Positions 18,114-27,130 of a stretch of DNA of 64,000 bases are shown here, piece by piece. The stretch's first letter is position 1; every line of letters starts with the position of its first letter. Under the pieces are notes generated by a model. It saw only the letters and a program-made list of their open reading frames with translations. It searched no databases and was not told the DNA's origin. A program made the translations under genes and the position numbers. The DNA is from an uncultured Bacteroidales bacterium (GTDB lineage: Bacteria; Bacteroidota; Bacteroidia; Bacteroidales; UBA932). The stretch covers positions 186,001 through 250,000 of the forward strand of contig ONKO01000001.1 in NCBI GenBank assembly GCA_900318445.1, given 5' to 3'.

Positions 18114-18923
18114 TTATTTGTTTTTCAGGTATTTATAGAGGAACCAGGCAGTAATGCCCAGGCCGATGACCGTGGAAAGAACAGAGGTCTCTGCTCCGAA
18201 AGCGCCGCCGGTGAGCCACTCCGGGCCCGTCACCAGCGGGTGCAGCCAGGATTCACCGGAGTTCGTGCCGGACACCGCGAAGCCAAAGACGTTGCCCTGG
18301 ACAAAGTTCCAGGACCAGTGAATGCCAATGGGGAACCAGAGGTTGCCGGCCCACTTGTAGGCCATGCCCAGCATGAGGCCGCTCTCCAGGGCAATGGCTA
18401 TCCCGGACCAGAGCGTGGCATTGGGATTGCCCACATGGACCAGCCCAAAGACGAGGCCGGAGACCACAAGGGCGGTCGTAAGGCCCCACTTTTCGTCCAG
18501 CCAGCGGAAGAGAATGCCGCGGAAGACCACTTCTTCGCCAATAGCGACGATTAGGAACATGGCAAAGGCATCGGCCAGGGCTTTCCAGTCGCAGCCGGTA
18601 CTCTCCACCTTGTAGTAGCCCAAAAGCGCCATGACGCCCACTACCAGCACAAAGTTTCCTATGCCGGTAGCAAGGCCCAGCGCCGTTTGTCCTGCGCATT
18701 TTCTGAGCGGAAGATCCTCCGGCCAGGAACCCTCGAAGGCGTGCACAAAGAAGGCATACAGGCCCAGCATGATGGCGCCAATGAGAATGGACATGCACCA
18801 CGCCAGCGGGCCATGATAGACTTCCTGTGCCATGCCTCCCAGGCCGTACATGATAAGGCCCAGGAAAAGGGAAACCACAAGGAGGAGTGCCCATTTCCAG
18901 GTGGGCATGGACTTGATAGACAT
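18114..18923 (-). CDS. CPBP-family intramembrane glutamic endopeptidase
   Basis: 269 aa with about eight membrane helices. The Abi/CPBP motifs are present: EEVVFRGILFRWLDE (catalytic Glu-Glu and Arg), FGLVHVGN (His) and HWSWNFVQG (His/Asn). These are Rce1-like membrane proteases or their bacterial relatives, sometimes linked to bacteriocin immunity. The start codon overlaps the mutS stop as TAATG, implying translational coupling. The substrate is unknown. Confidence 0.9.
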   Translation of the reverse strand: MSIKSMPTWKWALLLVVSLFLGLIMYGLGGMAQEVYHGPLAWCMSILIGAIMLGLYAFFVHAFEGSWPEDLPLRKCAGQTALGLATGIGNFVLVVGVMALLGYYKVESTGCDWKALADAFAMFLIVAIGEEVVFRGILFRWLDEKWGLTTALVVSGLVFGLVHVGNPNATLWSGIAIALESGLMLGMAYKWAGNLWFPIGIHWSWNFVQGNVFGFAVSGTNSGESWLHPLVTGPEWLTGGAFGAETSVLSTVIGLGITAWFLYKYLKNK

Positions 18924-21547
18924 TATATTCCCAGTTCTTCTTTCATTCCTCTCAGCAGGTCAAAGGCCTGGAGCGGAGTCATATTGTTGAGGTCGGCGGT
19001 CTTGAGGCGGTCCCGGAGGCTTTCGAGAAGAGGGTCGTCCAGCTGGAACATGGACAGTTGCAGCGAGCCGTCCTTCTCTACCTTCCCGGCCTTGGTATTG
19101 TGCGGTTTCACGGGGGTGAGGGCGCCAATGGCCTCCAGCTTTTCGCTGTTTTCCAGGGCCCTCAGGGTGCGCTCGGCGCTCTCCAGCACGGCCTGCGGCA
19201 TGCCGGCCATGCGGGCCACGTGGATACCGAAGCTGTGGGCGGTGCCGCCTTCCTTGATCTTGCGAAGGAACAGCACTTCCCGGCCCACTTCCTTTACGGT
19301 AACGTGGAAGTTCTTCACGCGGGGGAAGAGGCTTTCGAGGTCGTTGAGCTCGTGATAGTGCGTGGCGAAGAGCGTCTTGGCACCCTTGCCGTATTCGTGG
19401 ATGTATTCTACGATGCCGCGGGCGATGGACATGCCGTCGTAGGTGGACGTGCCGCGGCCAATCTCGTCCAGCAGCACCAGCGAACGGGCGCTGAGGTTGT
19501 TGAGGATCATGGCCGTTTCCAGCATCTCCACCATGAAGGTGGATTCTCCGCGGGAAATGTTGTCGGTGGCGCCCACGCGCGTGAAGAGTTTGTCGAACCA
19601 GCCGATGTGCGCCTCCGTGGCCGGGACAAAGGATCCGGCCTGGGCCATGAGCACGATGAGGGCGGTCTGTCTTAACAGGGCGCTCTTACCGGCCATGTTG
19701 GGACCGGTGAGGATGATGATCTGCTGCTTTTCGGTATCCAGATACACGTCGTTGGGAACATATTCTTCCCCGGCGGGCATGAGGGTCTCAATTACGGGAT
19801 GCCGGCCTTCCTTGATGTCCAGGGCCTTTCCGTCCGTCATTTCGGGGCGGCAGTAGTGGCGCTCCAGGGCCTGTTGGGCAAAGCCGGCCAGGACGTCCAG
19901 CTTCGCGAGGATGCGGCTGTTGCACTGGATGTCGGGGATGGAGAGCTGGATGTGGCCGATGAGCTGTGCGAACAGGCGCGTCTCAATGGCGTAGATCTTG
20001 TCTTCGGCGGTGAGAATCTTTTCCTCGTACTGCTTGAGTTCTTCGGTGATATAACGCTCGGCATTTACCAGCGTCTGCTTGCGGATCCACTCCGGGGGAA
20101 CCTGGTCCTTATAGGTATTCCGGACCTCGATATAATAGCCGAAGACGTTGTTGTAGGCAATCTTGAGGGAGGAAATGCCGGTTCTCTCGGCTTCCCGCTG
20201 CTGCATCTGCAGGAGGTAATCCTTGCCGCCGGAGGAGAGGGCGCGCAGCTCGTCCAGTTCGGGGTCTACTCCAGGGCCGATGACAGGGCCCTTGCCAATC
20301 TGGATGGCGGGCTCCGGGTCCATCACGCGCTGGATTTCCTGCAGCAGTTTTTCGCAGTTCCGGAGGCCTTTCAGGAGCTTTTCCAGGGCATCGGCCCCCT
20401 TCAGTCGCTCCTTGATGGGGCCGGTGAGCGCAAGACCCCTGCCCAGCTGCATAATCTCCCGGGGGTTGGCTTTCCCGGAGGCGATGCGGCCCAGGATGCG
20501 CTCAAGGTCTCCCAGCTTGCCAAGGTCTGTCTGGGTTTCATCCAGGATTTCCGGGTTTTCCGTGAAATACTGGACAACGTCGTATCGGGAGTTCAGCTCC
20601 TTGAGGTCCATGATGGGCATGGCCAGCCAGGAGCGCAGCATGCGGGCTCCCATGGGGCTGGAGCACTTGTCCAGGGTCTGGACCAGTGAGACGCCGTCGG
20701 CCCCGGATGCGCTCTGGAAGACTTCCAGGTTGCGGAGGGTGAACTTGTCCATCCACACAAACTTGGCTTCGTCTATGCGGCCAATGGTGCAGATGTTCTT
20801 AAGCCCCGTGTGCTGCGTCTGTTCCAGGTATACGAGGAGGGCGCCGGCGCTGCAAAGCCCCAGCGGATACGGGTCTACGGCAAAACCTTTGAGGCTGTCT
20901 ACCTGCAGCTGGCGCTTGAGGCGCTCCACGGCGGCGTCATAGACAAAGGCCCACTCGTCGATGGACGTGGTGAAGATGTCTCCCAGGCGCTCGCGGAGGC
21001 CCTTTTCATACCCTCTCTGGACCACCAGTTCGCGGGGCTTGAGAGAGCCGATGAGAGTGGCTATGTAGTCCAGCGAGCCCTGTGCCACCTGGAACTGGCC
21101 GGTGGAGACGTCCAGGAATGCGGCGCCGCACTTGTCTTTTTCGATGGTGAGGCCGCACAGGAAGTTGTTTTCCTTGACCTCCAGCATGTTCTCTCCGAAG
21201 GAGATACCCGGCGTTACAATTTCCGTTACTCCGCGCTTGACCAGTTTCTTGGCAAACTTGGGGTCTTCCAGCTGGTCGCAGACGGCCACCTTGAAACCGG
21301 CTCTCACCAGTTTGGTAAGATAGTTTTCCAGGGCATGGTGGGGGAAACCGGCCATGGCCACGGGGCCTTTTTCTCCGTTGGATTTTTTGGTCTGGACGAG
21401 GCCCAGGACGCGGACGGCCGTAACGGCGTCGTCGGAGTAGCATTCATAGAAGTCTCCCACACGGTACAAAAGCAAAGCTTCGGGGTGTTGTGCTTTCACC
21501 TCGAAGTAATGCTTGAGCATGGGGGTATCTTCTGCAATTTTTGCCAT
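18923..21547 (-). CDS. mutS: DNA mismatch repair protein MutS
   Basis: 874 aa from the ATG at 21547 (MAKIAEDTPMLKHY). The mismatch-reading domain has GDFYECY with the Phe-x-Glu motif. The ATPase has Walker A TGPNMAGKSALLRQ and Walker B DEIGRGTSTYDG. The FATHYHEL motif is also present. The protein recognises mismatches and recruits MutL. It heads the operon with the CPBP protease and galM genes. A TATATTTG -7 box lies 19 nt upstream. Confidence 0.98.
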   Translation of the reverse strand: MAKIAEDTPMLKHYFEVKAQHPEALLLYRVGDFYECYSDDAVTAVRVLGLVQTKKSNGEKGPVAMAGFPHHALENYLTKLVRAGFKVAVCDQLEDPKFAKKLVKRGVTEIVTPGISFGENMLEVKENNFLCGLTIEKDKCGAAFLDVSTGQFQVAQGSLDYIATLIGSLKPRELVVQRGYEKGLRERLGDIFTTSIDEWAFVYDAAVERLKRQLQVDSLKGFAVDPYPLGLCSAGALLVYLEQTQHTGLKNICTIGRIDEAKFVWMDKFTLRNLEVFQSASGADGVSLVQTLDKCSSPMGARMLRSWLAMPIMDLKELNSRYDVVQYFTENPEILDETQTDLGKLGDLERILGRIASGKANPREIMQLGRGLALTGPIKERLKGADALEKLLKGLRNCEKLLQEIQRVMDPEPAIQIGKGPVIGPGVDPELDELRALSSGGKDYLLQMQQREAERTGISSLKIAYNNVFGYYIEVRNTYKDQVPPEWIRKQTLVNAERYITEELKQYEEKILTAEDKIYAIETRLFAQLIGHIQLSIPDIQCNSRILAKLDVLAGFAQQALERHYCRPEMTDGKALDIKEGRHPVIETLMPAGEEYVPNDVYLDTEKQQIIILTGPNMAGKSALLRQTALIVLMAQAGSFVPATEAHIGWFDKLFTRVGATDNISRGESTFMVEMLETAMILNNLSARSLVLLDEIGRGTSTYDGMSIARGIVEYIHEYGKGAKTLFATHYHELNDLESLFPRVKNFHVTVKEVGREVLFLRKIKEGGTAHSFGIHVARMAGMPQAVLESAERTLRALENSEKLEAIGALTPVKPHNTKAGKVEKDGSLQLSMFQLDDPLLESLRDRLKTADLNNMTPLQAFDLLRGMKEELGI

Positions 21548-21566
21548 ATTCTGATTTTGTGAATCA

Positions 21567-21574
21567 CAAATATA
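21567..21574 (-). promoter_or_regulatory. -7 promoter box of mutS
   Basis: Minus-strand TATATTTG in the 45-nt gap between the VWA gene end and mutS. I see no good -33 element at the expected spacing. Confidence 0.55.
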
Positions 21575-21592
21575 GCAAAAATGGCGCAAATT

Positions 21593-23074
21593 TTAATCCT
21601 TCAGTTTATCCATCAGCTGAACCAGCTGGGCACGGAAACCGTCGGGATCGAAGGTGCGGGCGCCGTTCACCAGCTCCCGGGCCAGGCTCAACGTAGCACT
21701 GCCTTTGTACTCCGACTCGCGAAGGACCAGGGCGTAGGCGGCCACGCCGGCGGCGAAGTTCATGTTCTCGGAGGCGCTCTCGGCGGTCTTTACATCGGCA
21801 GTGAGGGAGCGGCTTTCCGTATCTTTGAGGGAGAATTTGTAGCGGGTCTCGAACGTGGCCAGGGAGGCGTCCTTCGTGTATGCATCGGTGGGGATGACTT
21901 CATAGAGGGCGGTGATGGTCTGTCCTGCACCAATCTCGCCGGCATCTTTGCTGCTGTCTTCGAATTCTTCCTGGCTCATGAGGCGATTCTCGTATCCCAG
22001 GAGGCGGTACTGGGCCACGGCCTCCGGGTTAAAGCGCACCTGGCACTTGGTGTCGTTGGCTACGGAGTAGAAGTGGCTGCGCTCGTTCACGAACACTTTG
22101 ATCATTTCTTCTTCGCTGTCAATGTAGTTGTAGGTGCCGTTTCCGTGATTGGACAGGCTTTCCATGCGGCTGTCATCGAAGTTACCGGTGCCAAAGCCCA
22201 TGATGCTGAGGTAGATGCCACTCTTCTGGTAGCTCTCCACCATTTCTACCAGTGCTTCGGTAGAGGAAACGCCCACGTTGAAGTCACCGTCGGTGCACAT
22301 GATGATGCGGTTGTTGGCGCTCTCGGAATAGTGTGCCTTTGCTTCGTCGTAGGCCATCTGCATGGCCGGGCCGCCGGCAGTGCCTCCGTTTGCATTGAGG
22401 CTGCGGATGGCTCTCTTGATGGACTCGGCTCCCTTGGAGATAAGGGTAGACTCTACCAGTTTCTTTACGGAACCGGAGTAGGTGATGATGGCAACGCGGT
22501 CGTCGGGACGCATGGCATCTACCATGGCGCACAGCCCGGTTTTAACCAGTTCCAGCCTGTCATTACCGTACATGGAGCCGGAGGTGTCGATGAGGAAAAT
22601 AAAGTTGGCAGAAGGGATTTTATTCTCGGGGAGGGTTTTTCCCTTGAGGCCCAGGCGAATGAGAAGGTGCTCCGGAGCCCAGGGACAGGTGAAAGCCTCG
22701 GCGTTGATGCCCAGCGTTTCTCCGCTTGCCGGCTCGGGGTAGTCAAAGGTAAAATAGTTGAGGTATTCTTCGATGCGCACCGAGTTGACGGGGACAGGAG
22801 ATCCGTACCTGATGCTGCGGCGCATGTAAGCGTAGGCGGCGCCGTCGGCGTCTACGGAGAAGGAGGATACCGGGGTTTCGGCCACGCTAACAAAAGGATT
22901 TTCCTTAAATTCGTCAAAGCGGTCTCCGGAGATCAGGATGTCGGGTTCGCCCTCGGGGTTGGGACCGGGATAACTCATATAGCCCGTTCCGTCAAGTTCG
23001 CCGATATACCCGAATTTGGAGCAGGAGCTGGCGCAAAGGCCGGCGAGAAGAAGGAATAATGCGATTTTTTTCAT
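21593..23074 (-). CDS. VWA-domain lipoprotein (YfbK-like, DUF3520)
   Basis: 493 aa. The N-terminus MKKIALFLLLAGLCASSCSKFG is a lipoprotein signal peptide. Residues of about 80-130 match the N-terminal vWF_A domain of this family (EEYLNYFTFDYPEP). A VWA domain with an intact MIDAS motif DTSGSM and TDGDFNVG follows. The C-terminal 180 residues correspond to DUF3520. The role is unknown; VWA lipoproteins act as metal-dependent adhesion or complex-assembly modules. It is far from the tubulin-like operon, so I do not link them. Confidence 0.9.
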   Translation of the reverse strand: MKKIALFLLLAGLCASSCSKFGYIGELDGTGYMSYPGPNPEGEPDILISGDRFDEFKENPFVSVAETPVSSFSVDADGAAYAYMRRSIRYGSPVPVNSVRIEEYLNYFTFDYPEPASGETLGINAEAFTCPWAPEHLLIRLGLKGKTLPENKIPSANFIFLIDTSGSMYGNDRLELVKTGLCAMVDAMRPDDRVAIITYSGSVKKLVESTLISKGAESIKRAIRSLNANGGTAGGPAMQMAYDEAKAHYSESANNRIIMCTDGDFNVGVSSTEALVEMVESYQKSGIYLSIMGFGTGNFDDSRMESLSNHGNGTYNYIDSEEEMIKVFVNERSHFYSVANDTKCQVRFNPEAVAQYRLLGYENRLMSQEEFEDSSKDAGEIGAGQTITALYEVIPTDAYTKDASLATFETRYKFSLKDTESRSLTADVKTAESASENMNFAAGVAAYALVLRESEYKGSATLSLARELVNGARTFDPDGFRAQLVQLMDKLKD

Positions 23075-23102
23075 ATCTGGTTGTTTTTAAGTTCCGTGAG
23101 TG

Positions 23103-23185
23103 ATAATCCTTTCCGGACCAAATCTTGCGTACATTTTTTGAAAAATGTGTAATTTCGTGCAAGATTCTTCCGCCCGGAGGATTAT
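23103..23185. promoter_or_regulatory. Nested inverted repeats between divergent lipoprotein genes
   Basis: Three nested arm pairs: ATAATCC (23103-23109) / GGATTAT (23179-23185), AATCTTGC (23121-23128) / GCAAGATT (23159-23166), and ACATTTTT (from 23131) / AAAAATGT (23141-23148). CCGG also occurs on both sides. They fill the 120-nt divergent gap. This could be a regulatory hairpin or stacked operators. Confidence 0.5.
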
Positions 23186-23194
23186 AGATTCGCC

Positions 23195-23851
23195 ATGAAA
23201 CGATGGATAGAAATCATATTGAGTGTCGTATGCCTTGTGTCCGGGTGTACCAAGGGCTTTTTCCCGAAAGACGCTGCCAGTGCGAGCCCGGAGCCTGTCC
23301 TTAATGAGTATACGGCCATAGTAACCGTAAAACAGGAATCCTCCGGTCGGGTTTTTCTCCAGCTGGACGACGAAACGCGCCTCTATCCCACCCGCTACCC
23401 GGAGCCTTTCACCCGTGAGTGCCGCATTATCTGCGGCCTTTCCTGGTGGAGCGGCAGCAGTTCATGTAATCTCCAGTGGATGGATTATCTGCAGGAGGGG
23501 GCTGTGCAGGACGGCCCGGCCCGGGAAGGAGATCCTGTGGATATCCTGGATGACTGGATGACCAGTGCAGAAGACGGCTATCTTACCCTGCACTATTCCA
23601 CTTTCTGGGGAGACGGCAGCGTTCCGCATACCCTGAAACTCATTACCGGAGAGAATCCGGAAGATCCCTACGAGGTTCGGCTTGAACACCAGAGTAATGG
23701 AGATGCGGCCTTGGAGAAGGCGGATGCCCTTATCTATTTTGACTTGTCCAGCCTGCCTCCGACCGGCGGCAGCAAACGAAAACTTACCTTAAAATGGAAC
23801 GGCAGTGACGGTGAATCTGCAAAAAGCTTCCTATACAAAAGCAGGCAGTGA
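23195..23851 (+). CDS. NigD-like lipoprotein
   Basis: 218 aa. The lipoprotein signal peptide ends at LVSGC. The C-terminal half matches the NigD beta-sandwich pattern (DPVDILDDWMTSAEDGYLTL, NPEDPYEVRLEHQSNGDA, DLSSLPPTGGSKRKLTLKW). NigD-type proteins are Bacteroidota lipoproteins of unclear function, first noted near a bacteriocin locus. The 3' end overlaps the start of the downstream sigma-factor gene by about 47 nt, which suggests co-expression. Confidence 0.75.
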   Translation: MKRWIEIILSVVCLVSGCTKGFFPKDAASASPEPVLNEYTAIVTVKQESSGRVFLQLDDETRLYPTRYPEPFTRECRIICGLSWWSGSSSCNLQWMDYLQEGAVQDGPAREGDPVDILDDWMTSAEDGYLTLHYSTFWGDGSVPHTLKLITGENPEDPYEVRLEHQSNGDAALEKADALIYFDLSSLPPTGGSKRKLTLKWNGSDGESAKSFLYKSRQ

Positions 23852-24392
23852 ACTGACAGAGTTGCAACTGCTGGAGGCGCTCCGCCGCAGGGACTCTACC
23901 GGAATACAGGCGTTCTATGACCGGTACGTGGGCTACCTGACGGCGGTGGCCCTTCGGTATGTGCCGGACAGGGCGGCCGTGAAAGACATTCTGCAGGATG
24001 CCTTCCTCCGCATGATGGATGCCGCCGGCCGTTTTGAGTACCGGGGAGAGGGCTGTCTCAAGTCCTGGGCCTGCCGCATTGTGGTGAACGGCGCGCTCAA
24101 GAGTCTCCGCAGCCAGGGAAAGCTGCAATATGTGGAGGATTTGCCCGATATGCCGGAGGAGGAGGACGTTCCGGTGCAGGAAGTGCCAGCCGCCGTGCTG
24201 CAGCGCATGATCCAGGAACTCCCCGACGGTTACAGAACCGTTTTCAACCTGTTTGTATTTGAAAAGAAATCCCACCGGGAAATTGCCGGGCTGCTGGGGA
24301 TCCGGGAAGACTCGTCGGCTTCCCAGTATTTCCGTGCCCGCGCGTATCTGGCCCGGCAAGTCAAAGCTTATTTGAAGGAACATGAAAGATAA
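23805..24392 (+). CDS. ECF-type RNA polymerase sigma factor
   Basis: Up to 195 aa; the exact start is uncertain (GTG at 23805 or 23811, or TTG at 23859). Region 2 is AFYDRYVGYLTAVALRYV..DILQDAFLRMM. Region 4 is LPDGYRTVFNLFVFEKKSHREIAGLLG with a SSASQYFRAR recognition helix. It overlaps the NigD-like gene upstream and, by 11 nt, the downstream membrane protein, which I take to be its regulator. Its target promoters are unknown. Confidence 0.88.
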   Translation: MTVNLQKASYTKAGSELTELQLLEALRRRDSTGIQAFYDRYVGYLTAVALRYVPDRAAVKDILQDAFLRMMDAAGRFEYRGEGCLKSWACRIVVNGALKSLRSQGKLQYVEDLPDMPEEEDVPVQEVPAAVLQRMIQELPDGYRTVFNLFVFEKKSHREIAGLLGIREDSSASQYFRARAYLARQVKAYLKEHER

Positions 24393-25548
24393 TTGGACAG
24401 ACAAGCTTCCGTCCCTTCTGGAAGGGTATGAGGAAGCGGCACCGGAAGGGCTGTGGGACGCAGTCCGGGCCGGCGCTGCCCGCCCGAAAGTGATCTGGTG
24501 GCCCTGGGCTGCCGGCGTAGTTGCTGCCGCTGCCGCGGTGGTGTTGGCCGTGTTCCTCTGGAGGCCGGCACCATCGGCCATTCCATCGACCGATGTCCCC
24601 TTTGGCGACGGGCTTCTCTGCGTCCCTTCGGAGAGGCTGGTTTGTGTTTCGCGTCATTCATCCGGGCCGATGCGTGTTGCCGCCATGGCGGTGGAGCCGG
24701 TGGAGGCTGAAGCGGAGGCGGCACCTGTGGAGGCTGATACGCTGGCGCCGCAGCAATCGGAAGTCCCTCAGGAGAAGCCTGCACCGCCTGCAGAGAAGCA
24801 GATCTTGCCGGAAACCAAACCGTTTAGATGGCAACCGGAAGAGACTGCGCCCCGGAAAAAGCCCGGCCGCGTGGAGATTACCGTCACATCGGGAGGATTT
24901 CTCCTGGCACAGGCTCCCGGAACTGTTACCAAGAGTTATGGAGTTGCCTACAATCCCGGAATGGGGAATACGGTGCCTGTGGTGAAGGGCGGCGGCATTA
25001 CCACCCAGATGCTCAGCCGTAACCGGGAAACCACTACAGAATCGAGTCACAGGCGGTTTCCCCGCATTTCCGTGGGGGTGAGTTATGAGTTTGCCCCCCG
25101 CTGGAGCGTGGGAACGGGAATTACCTACAGCGTCCTCCGCTCGAACTACACCGCCCTGTCCGGTACTACCGAAACCCGGACGGAGCGCTACCTGCACTAT
25201 CTGGGCATTCCGCTGAACGTCCAGTATCGTGCGTGGGAATGGAAAGGATTCTCGCTGTATATCAGCGGCGGCCCCATGGTGGAAACGGCCGTAGGCGCCA
25301 GGGTGGAAACGCGTTCCTTCGTGAGCGGAAAACCGGCCTCGGAGCAGTGGGAAACCCTCTCCTGCCGGGACTGGTTCTGGTCACTGAATGTCGGAGCCGG
25401 CTTCCAGTTCAGGATTACCCGTGAGACGGCGCTCTATCTACAGCCCGGCCTCAGCTGGCACATCCCCGGCGGGCATCACATTGAATCCAGCTACACCGCC
25501 CGTCCTCTCTCCTTCGAGATGGATTTTGGCGTTCGCTGGAGTTTCTGA
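24382..25548 (+). CDS. Membrane-anchored anti-sigma-like protein with outer-membrane-barrel-type C-terminus
   Basis: 388 aa. A short cytoplasmic N-terminus (MKDNWTDKLPSLLEGYEEAAPEGLW) precedes one membrane helix (about 38-58). A long Pro/Glu-rich linker (about 90-160) follows. The C-terminal 170 residues look like a small porin-type barrel (ISVGVSYEFAPRWSVGTGITYS, LHYLGIPLNVQYRAWEW, MDFGVRWSF). Genes of this design commonly sit beside ECF sigma factors in Bacteroidales and are thought to be anti-sigma factors. An inner-membrane helix fused to a barrel-like domain would have to bridge the periplasm. Confidence 0.65.
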   Translation: MKDNWTDKLPSLLEGYEEAAPEGLWDAVRAGAARPKVIWWPWAAGVVAAAAAVVLAVFLWRPAPSAIPSTDVPFGDGLLCVPSERLVCVSRHSSGPMRVAAMAVEPVEAEAEAAPVEADTLAPQQSEVPQEKPAPPAEKQILPETKPFRWQPEETAPRKKPGRVEITVTSGGFLLAQAPGTVTKSYGVAYNPGMGNTVPVVKGGGITTQMLSRNRETTTESSHRRFPRISVGVSYEFAPRWSVGTGITYSVLRSNYTALSGTTETRTERYLHYLGIPLNVQYRAWEWKGFSLYISGGPMVETAVGARVETRSFVSGKPASEQWETLSCRDWFWSLNVGAGFQFRITRETALYLQPGLSWHIPGGHHIESSYTARPLSFEMDFGVRWSF

Positions 25549-25553
25549 TTCTG

Positions 25554-25652
25554 TTTTTAGTTTCCTAAAACTAGTACAAAACACCCAATTTTAGGAAAAT
25601 AAACGGTCGCTATTTTCCTAAAATTAACCATTTTCATTTGTTTTAGGAAAAT
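25554..25652. promoter_or_regulatory. Four TTTTAGGAAAA-type sites upstream of the ATPase gene
   Basis: Sites at 25561-25570 (inverted), 25588-25600, 25612-25624 (inverted) and 25641-25652. The second and third form a perfect 13-bp inverted pair, ATTTTAGGAAAAT / ATTTTCCTAAAAT, with 11 nt between. The last lies between the -33 and -7 elements, where a bound protein would block polymerase. Confidence 0.6.
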
Positions 25653-25667
25653 TAAAACGTATTTTTG
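25637..25667 (+). promoter_or_regulatory. Promoter of the ATPase gene
   Basis: TTTG (25637-25640), 19-nt spacer, TATTTTTG (25660-25667): a consensus Bacteroidota promoter, overlapping an operator-like site. The ATG at 25687 is 19 nt downstream. Confidence 0.75.
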
Positions 25668-25686
25668 CAGAAGAAACGTAAAAGAT

Positions 25687-27120
25687 ATGGTAGGTAGAAT
25701 CAATGAGCAGCAGCAGCTGTTAAAGCTTTACAACAGTAAAGAATCTGAGTTTGTCGCCGTATATGGAAGACGGCGGGTAGGTAAAACCTATCTTATCAAG
25801 GAAACATTTAAGGGAAACTTCACTTTCTGGCATACAGGACTTTCCCCATATGACAGAGATAAAAGTAACCTATTGCAAGACCAGTTGATTACATTCCATA
25901 ACAGTTTGTCAGCTTATGGATTAAAAGGGTCCCGTCCTCCCAAATCCTGGATAGAAGCGTTCTCGCTATTGAAAAAGTTGATTACGAGTAGGCCGGAGAG
26001 TGAAAAAAAGGTGGTTTTTATTGATGAACTTCCGTGGATGGATACTCCACGCTCTCGTTTTGTTCCTGCTCTCGAGAACTTTTGGAATGGATGGGCAGCC
26101 ACGCGTGATGATGTTCTTTTGATTGTCTGTGGCAGTGCTACTTCCTGGATGGAAGACAATCTGATTAATAACAAGGGAGGACTTTATGGGCGATTGACGC
26201 AGAAGATTCATCTAAGTCCTTTTACGTTGTCTGAATGCCGGTCTTTTTTTGCCGAACGAGGCATAAAAATGTCTTTGTATGACGTTGCGCAGTCATATAT
26301 GGTGCTGGGGGGTATTCCCTACTATATGAAGATGTTTGATTCAAATCTGTCTTTTGCGCAAAATATCGACGAACTATTTTTTATAAAGGACGCCAAACTG
26401 AATGATGAATTTGATTTACTATTCGGTTCACTTTTCATCAATCCAGAACAATACAAGAGCATCGTCCGTTTGCTTGCTGGCCGGCACTGCGGATATACGC
26501 GGGAAGAGATATCAAAAAGAACGGGGATACAAAACGGTGGAAATCTCACAAAGCAGTTGAAGGCGTTGATCGCCAGTAATTTTATTGAAAAGTATATCCC
26601 CTTCGGCGTGGATCGCAAGAAGCCTTATTATCGCCTGTGTGATAGTTTCTGTCGTTTTTGGCTATATTTCCTTGAGAGGAAGCAGATCTCTGACAAACAT
26701 TTCTGGATGAATAACATTAATTCACCCTCGTTGAATGTGTGGAGAGGACACGCTTTTGAGGAACTATGTCTGAATCACATTGACACAATAAAGAAAGCCT
26801 TGGGCGTGAGCGGTGTAAACACCTATGAGAGCCAGTGGTCCGTTTGTGGTGACGATGAAAAAGACGGAACGCAGATAGATTTAATTATTGACCGGGCCGA
26901 TAATGTTGTCAACTTGTGTGAGATGAAGTTCTATAATGAGGAATTCCGTGTAACGAAGGATTACAGCAAAAAGCTGATGCATCGTATTAATCTTCTACAA
27001 GAGAGACTACCAAGGAGAAAGGTCGTGCATTTGACTTTAGTGACAACAGAGGGACTATTCTCGAATGAATATCAGGGCGTCTTTCAAAAGGTGTTGACTT
27101 TGGGCGATTTAGCCCAATAG
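25687..27120 (+). CDS. AAA-type ATPase with C-terminal DUF234 nuclease-like domain
   Basis: 477 aa. Walker A is VYGRRRVGKTYLIKE near residue 25 and Walker B is VVFIDELPWMD. An arginine/serine sensor region follows (LIVCGSATSWM). The C-terminal part (RGHAFEELCLNHI, QIDLIIDRADNVVNLCEMKFYNEEF) matches the DUF234/PD-(D/E)xK-like end of this archaeal-type ATPase family. The family is widespread in Bacteroidota, mobile, and of unknown function. It is much more AT-rich than its neighbours, which suggests recent transfer. It has its own promoter with four operator-like repeats. Confidence 0.85.
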   Translation: MVGRINEQQQLLKLYNSKESEFVAVYGRRRVGKTYLIKETFKGNFTFWHTGLSPYDRDKSNLLQDQLITFHNSLSAYGLKGSRPPKSWIEAFSLLKKLITSRPESEKKVVFIDELPWMDTPRSRFVPALENFWNGWAATRDDVLLIVCGSATSWMEDNLINNKGGLYGRLTQKIHLSPFTLSECRSFFAERGIKMSLYDVAQSYMVLGGIPYYMKMFDSNLSFAQNIDELFFIKDAKLNDEFDLLFGSLFINPEQYKSIVRLLAGRHCGYTREEISKRTGIQNGGNLTKQLKALIASNFIEKYIPFGVDRKKPYYRLCDSFCRFWLYFLERKQISDKHFWMNNINSPSLNVWRGHAFEELCLNHIDTIKKALGVSGVNTYESQWSVCGDDEKDGTQIDLIIDRADNVVNLCEMKFYNEEFRVTKDYSKKLMHRINLLQERLPRRKVVHLTLVTTEGLFSNEYQGVFQKVLTLGDLAQ

Positions 27121-27130
27121 ACAGTACGGT

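Noticed and set aside
21593-23074. VWA lipoprotein as a partner of the tubulin-like system
   Set aside because: FtsZ-like systems described before include VWA proteins, but this one is 30 kb away in another transcription unit and is exported.
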